DNA of 64,000 nt. Source: Nitrospirales bacterium. Its GTDB lineage: Bacteria > Nitrospirota > Nitrospiria > Nitrospirales > UBA8639. The stretch lies in contig JAJDBM010000047.1 in NCBI GenBank assembly GCA_029261355.1, positions 124,001 through 188,000 of the forward strand, in the 5' to 3' direction. This document shows, one piece after another, positions 62,603 to 64,000 of the stretch (position 1 is the stretch's first letter; each line of letters starts with the position of its first letter). Position numbers and translations under genes: made by a program. The notes beneath the pieces were generated by a model. That model was not told where the DNA came from, made no database searches, and saw only the letters and a program-made list of their open reading frames with translations.

Positions 62603-63533
62603 TGGCGTAGTGATTATTCCGTAATATCGTAAAACATTTTCCTAATTCACGAATGCCATCTTCTAACGACCATGTCGTGCGATACCCTGTTTCGAGGATT
62701 CTTGTATTGGACACGATGTAGTCACGCTTATCGGGATCTTCACCAACCGGTGCTTCAAGATAGACAAATTTTGGATACATATATTGAATCGCTTGACACA
62801 ATTCAATTTTTGAAAGATTGGCATCATCTAACCCGAGGTTATAGGGTCGTCCCTTCATTGCATCAAAATGTTCAATTGCATAGATAAAAGCGCGCGCCAC
62901 ATCACGAACATGAATATAGTTCCGTTTAAAGTGTCCCTCAAAAATGGTCACGGCCCGATCATGAATTGCGCGATAGACAAAGTCGTTAACCAAAAGATCC
63001 ATCCGCATTCTTGGAGACGATCCAAACACGGTGGCCAATCTAAACGTCACGCTGGCCTCTCGGTCTAGGACCACTCGTTCAGCATGAACCTTCGATTCTC
63101 CATAGAGCGTCAGCGGACGTAAGGGAGATTCCTCAGTACAGTACTGCCCGGGCTCACCAATGCCATATCCACTATTGGTCACAGGGAACAACACCATTTG
63201 TGATGGAGAAGTCAGCTTACACAGCAATTGAACTGCATCATAGTTGGTCGATTGAGCCCCAATACGATCTTGTTGACACAATGGTGCTCCCACCAGTGCG
63301 GCCAGGGGAATAAAACAATCATGATGACTGACAAGGTCATGCAAGACCTGCTCGTCTCGACAATCCCCTCGAACAATCGTAAATTTTGGATTCGCACAAC
63401 ATTCCATCAGAGTTGACTGCCGATAAGAAAAATTATCTAACACTGTCACGCCATATCCTTCTCCTAACAATGCGGGAACAAGAATTGATCCAATGTAGCC
63501 AGCTCCACCAGTGACAAGAATATTCATGGACAT
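62595..63533 (-). CDS. NAD-dependent epimerase/dehydratase (SDR), first gene of the operon
   Basis: A 312-residue extended SDR: ILVTGGAGYIGSILVPALLG, FIPLAALVGAPLCQQDRIGA, PVTNSGYGIGEPGQYCTEES and the Tyr-Lys pair YGESKVHAE. The overall form matches the SDR at 53546, so the two are probably paralogues with different substrates. It is transcribed first in the run that ends near 58160. An ATG at 63533 is used; an in-frame ATG at 63527 is equally possible. The 117 bases upstream are empty. Confidence 0.84.
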   Translation of the reverse strand: MSMNILVTGGAGYIGSILVPALLGEGYGVTVLDNFSYRQSTLMECCANPKFTIVRGDCRDEQVLHDLVSHHDCFIPLAALVGAPLCQQDRIGAQSTNYDAVQLLCKLTSPSQMVLFPVTNSGYGIGEPGQYCTEESPLRPLTLYGESKVHAERVVLDREASVTFRLATVFGSSPRMRMDLLVNDFVYRAIHDRAVTIFEGHFKRNYIHVRDVARAFIYAIEHFDAMKGRPYNLGLDDANLSKIELCQAIQYMYPKFVYLEAPVGEDPDKRDYIVSNTRILETGYRTTWSLEDGIRELGKCFTILRNNHYANV

Positions 63534-63650
63534 GATTGTTTCTCTTTCATTCTCCTATTTCCTCAAAACTCGGAGTGAGTCCAAAGTGGGAGTAGTGACA
63601 AGTCGTCATTGATGGCGTCTCTTTTTTTCTGTCATTCAGATTTGATACAT

Positions 63651-64000
63651 TCATGAAACATTCGCCCAATATGACGTTTTAAACCTGGCACCTTGTCCTG
63701 AACCTTGCATGCGGTCAGTTAGCCATTTCGCAAACGATAATGCACAAGTCATTCCTGGAGAAACCATATTAAGGACATGAATGGTTCGATTCGTTGATTC
63801 AACGATTAAATCATCAACCAGATGCCCGTCGGTTCGAATCAATTGCGGATGAATACCCACTCGACTTCCGAGTGAGAGTTCCTGCATTTCCAACCCCCGT
63901 AGAACATTACAGGCCTCTCTCCAAAAATACTCGTGAGTCTGGGGATGACTGTCATCTTTCCAGGCAAGACGAAGGAGTTGGCGGTTTCGTAACAAGGCTT
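63651..64000 (-). CDS. LhgO-like FAD-dependent oxidoreductase, C-terminal part (runs off right edge)
   Basis: The frame is open to the window edge, so this is the 3' end of a longer gene. The visible part ends ELSLGSRVGIHPQLIRTDGH, LVDDLIVESTNRTIHVLNMV and SPGMTCALSFAKWLTDRMQG, which matches the C-terminus of L-2-hydroxyglutarate oxidase-type (LhgO, DAO superfamily) enzymes, where the SPGMT/SPGLT segment closes over FAD. About 116 codons are inside the window. It lies 117 bases ahead of the sugar operon in the same orientation; whether it belongs to it cannot be told. Confidence 0.75.
   Translation of the reverse strand, partial: ALLRNRQLLRLAWKDDSHPQTHEYFWREACNVLRGLEMQELSLGSRVGIHPQLIRTDGHLVDDLIVESTNRTIHVLNMVSPGMTCALSFAKWLTDRMQGSGQGARFKTSYWANVS

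Noticed and set aside
1-64000. tRNA genes, rRNA or CRISPR arrays
   Set aside because: Reading through the gaps showed no cloverleaf-like segments with a CCA end and no regularly spaced repeats.

Overview
The window (about 46-47% G+C by eye) comes from a Gram-negative, flagellated bacterium. Evidence is a BamA/OmpH/FabZ/LpxA/LpxI outer-membrane and lipid A block, Lon, and a flagellin-FlaG-FliD-FliS operon. The gene mix would fit a Nitrospirota-type organism, but that is an impression; nothing here fixes the taxon.

Layout. (1) 1-5122, minus strand: bamA > ompH/skp-like > fabZ > lpxA > lpxI, with lpxI running off the left edge and no lpxD in the block. (2) 5657-11123, plus strand: lon > thiL > DUF2062 membrane protein > HD-domain phosphohydrolase. 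(3) 11187-17768, minus strand: a late flagellar operon behind a recognisable sigma-28 promoter: flagellin > flaG > fliD > fliS > fliT-like > a small stand-alone HisKA-like protein > PilZ protein > FlgO/CsgG-like lipoprotein. (4) 18024-63533, almost all minus strand: a 45-kb glycan island. Its flagellin-proximal part (18-25.5 kb) has GT9 and CgeB-like glycosyltransferases, one with a Maf-like N-terminus. The middle (26-43.5 kb) has methyltransferases, a GDP-mannose dehydratase, a pair of radical SAM/SPASM enzymes, two very large multidomain glycosyltransferases and several decayed gene copies. The right part (43.8-63.5 kb) is a tightly overlapping sugar-biosynthesis operon set: class III aminotransferase, formyltransferase, WbuC-like cupin, methyltransferases, five SDR enzymes, APH-like kinase, HAD phosphatase, MDR dehydrogenase, split transketolase, an HldE-like protein in inverted domain order, a GmhA-like isomerase, HddA-like kinase, HddC-like nucleotidyltransferase, a sugar C-methyltransferase and a Nudix protein. 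(5) The right edge carries the 3' end of an LhgO-like FAD oxidoreductase.

How the genes may work together (inference): the right part looks able to make an activated heptose. Transketolase would supply sedoheptulose-7-phosphate, then GmhA-like, HddA-like, a phosphatase and HddC-like steps would follow, with remodelling by dehydratase/epimerases and C-, O- or N-methyl/formyl groups. The glycosyltransferases next to the flagellin gene would use such sugars. Proximity to a flagellin with a Ser/Thr-rich centre makes flagellin O-glycosylation the leading hypothesis; O-antigen or capsule is the alternative.

The stretch 25.5-32 kb holds relics of a second TylF-like methyltransferase, a second GT9 gene start and a frameshifted gene behind the FkbM gene, so the island has been turning over by duplication and decay. 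No tRNA, rRNA, CRISPR array, transposase or complete insertion sequence was recognised.
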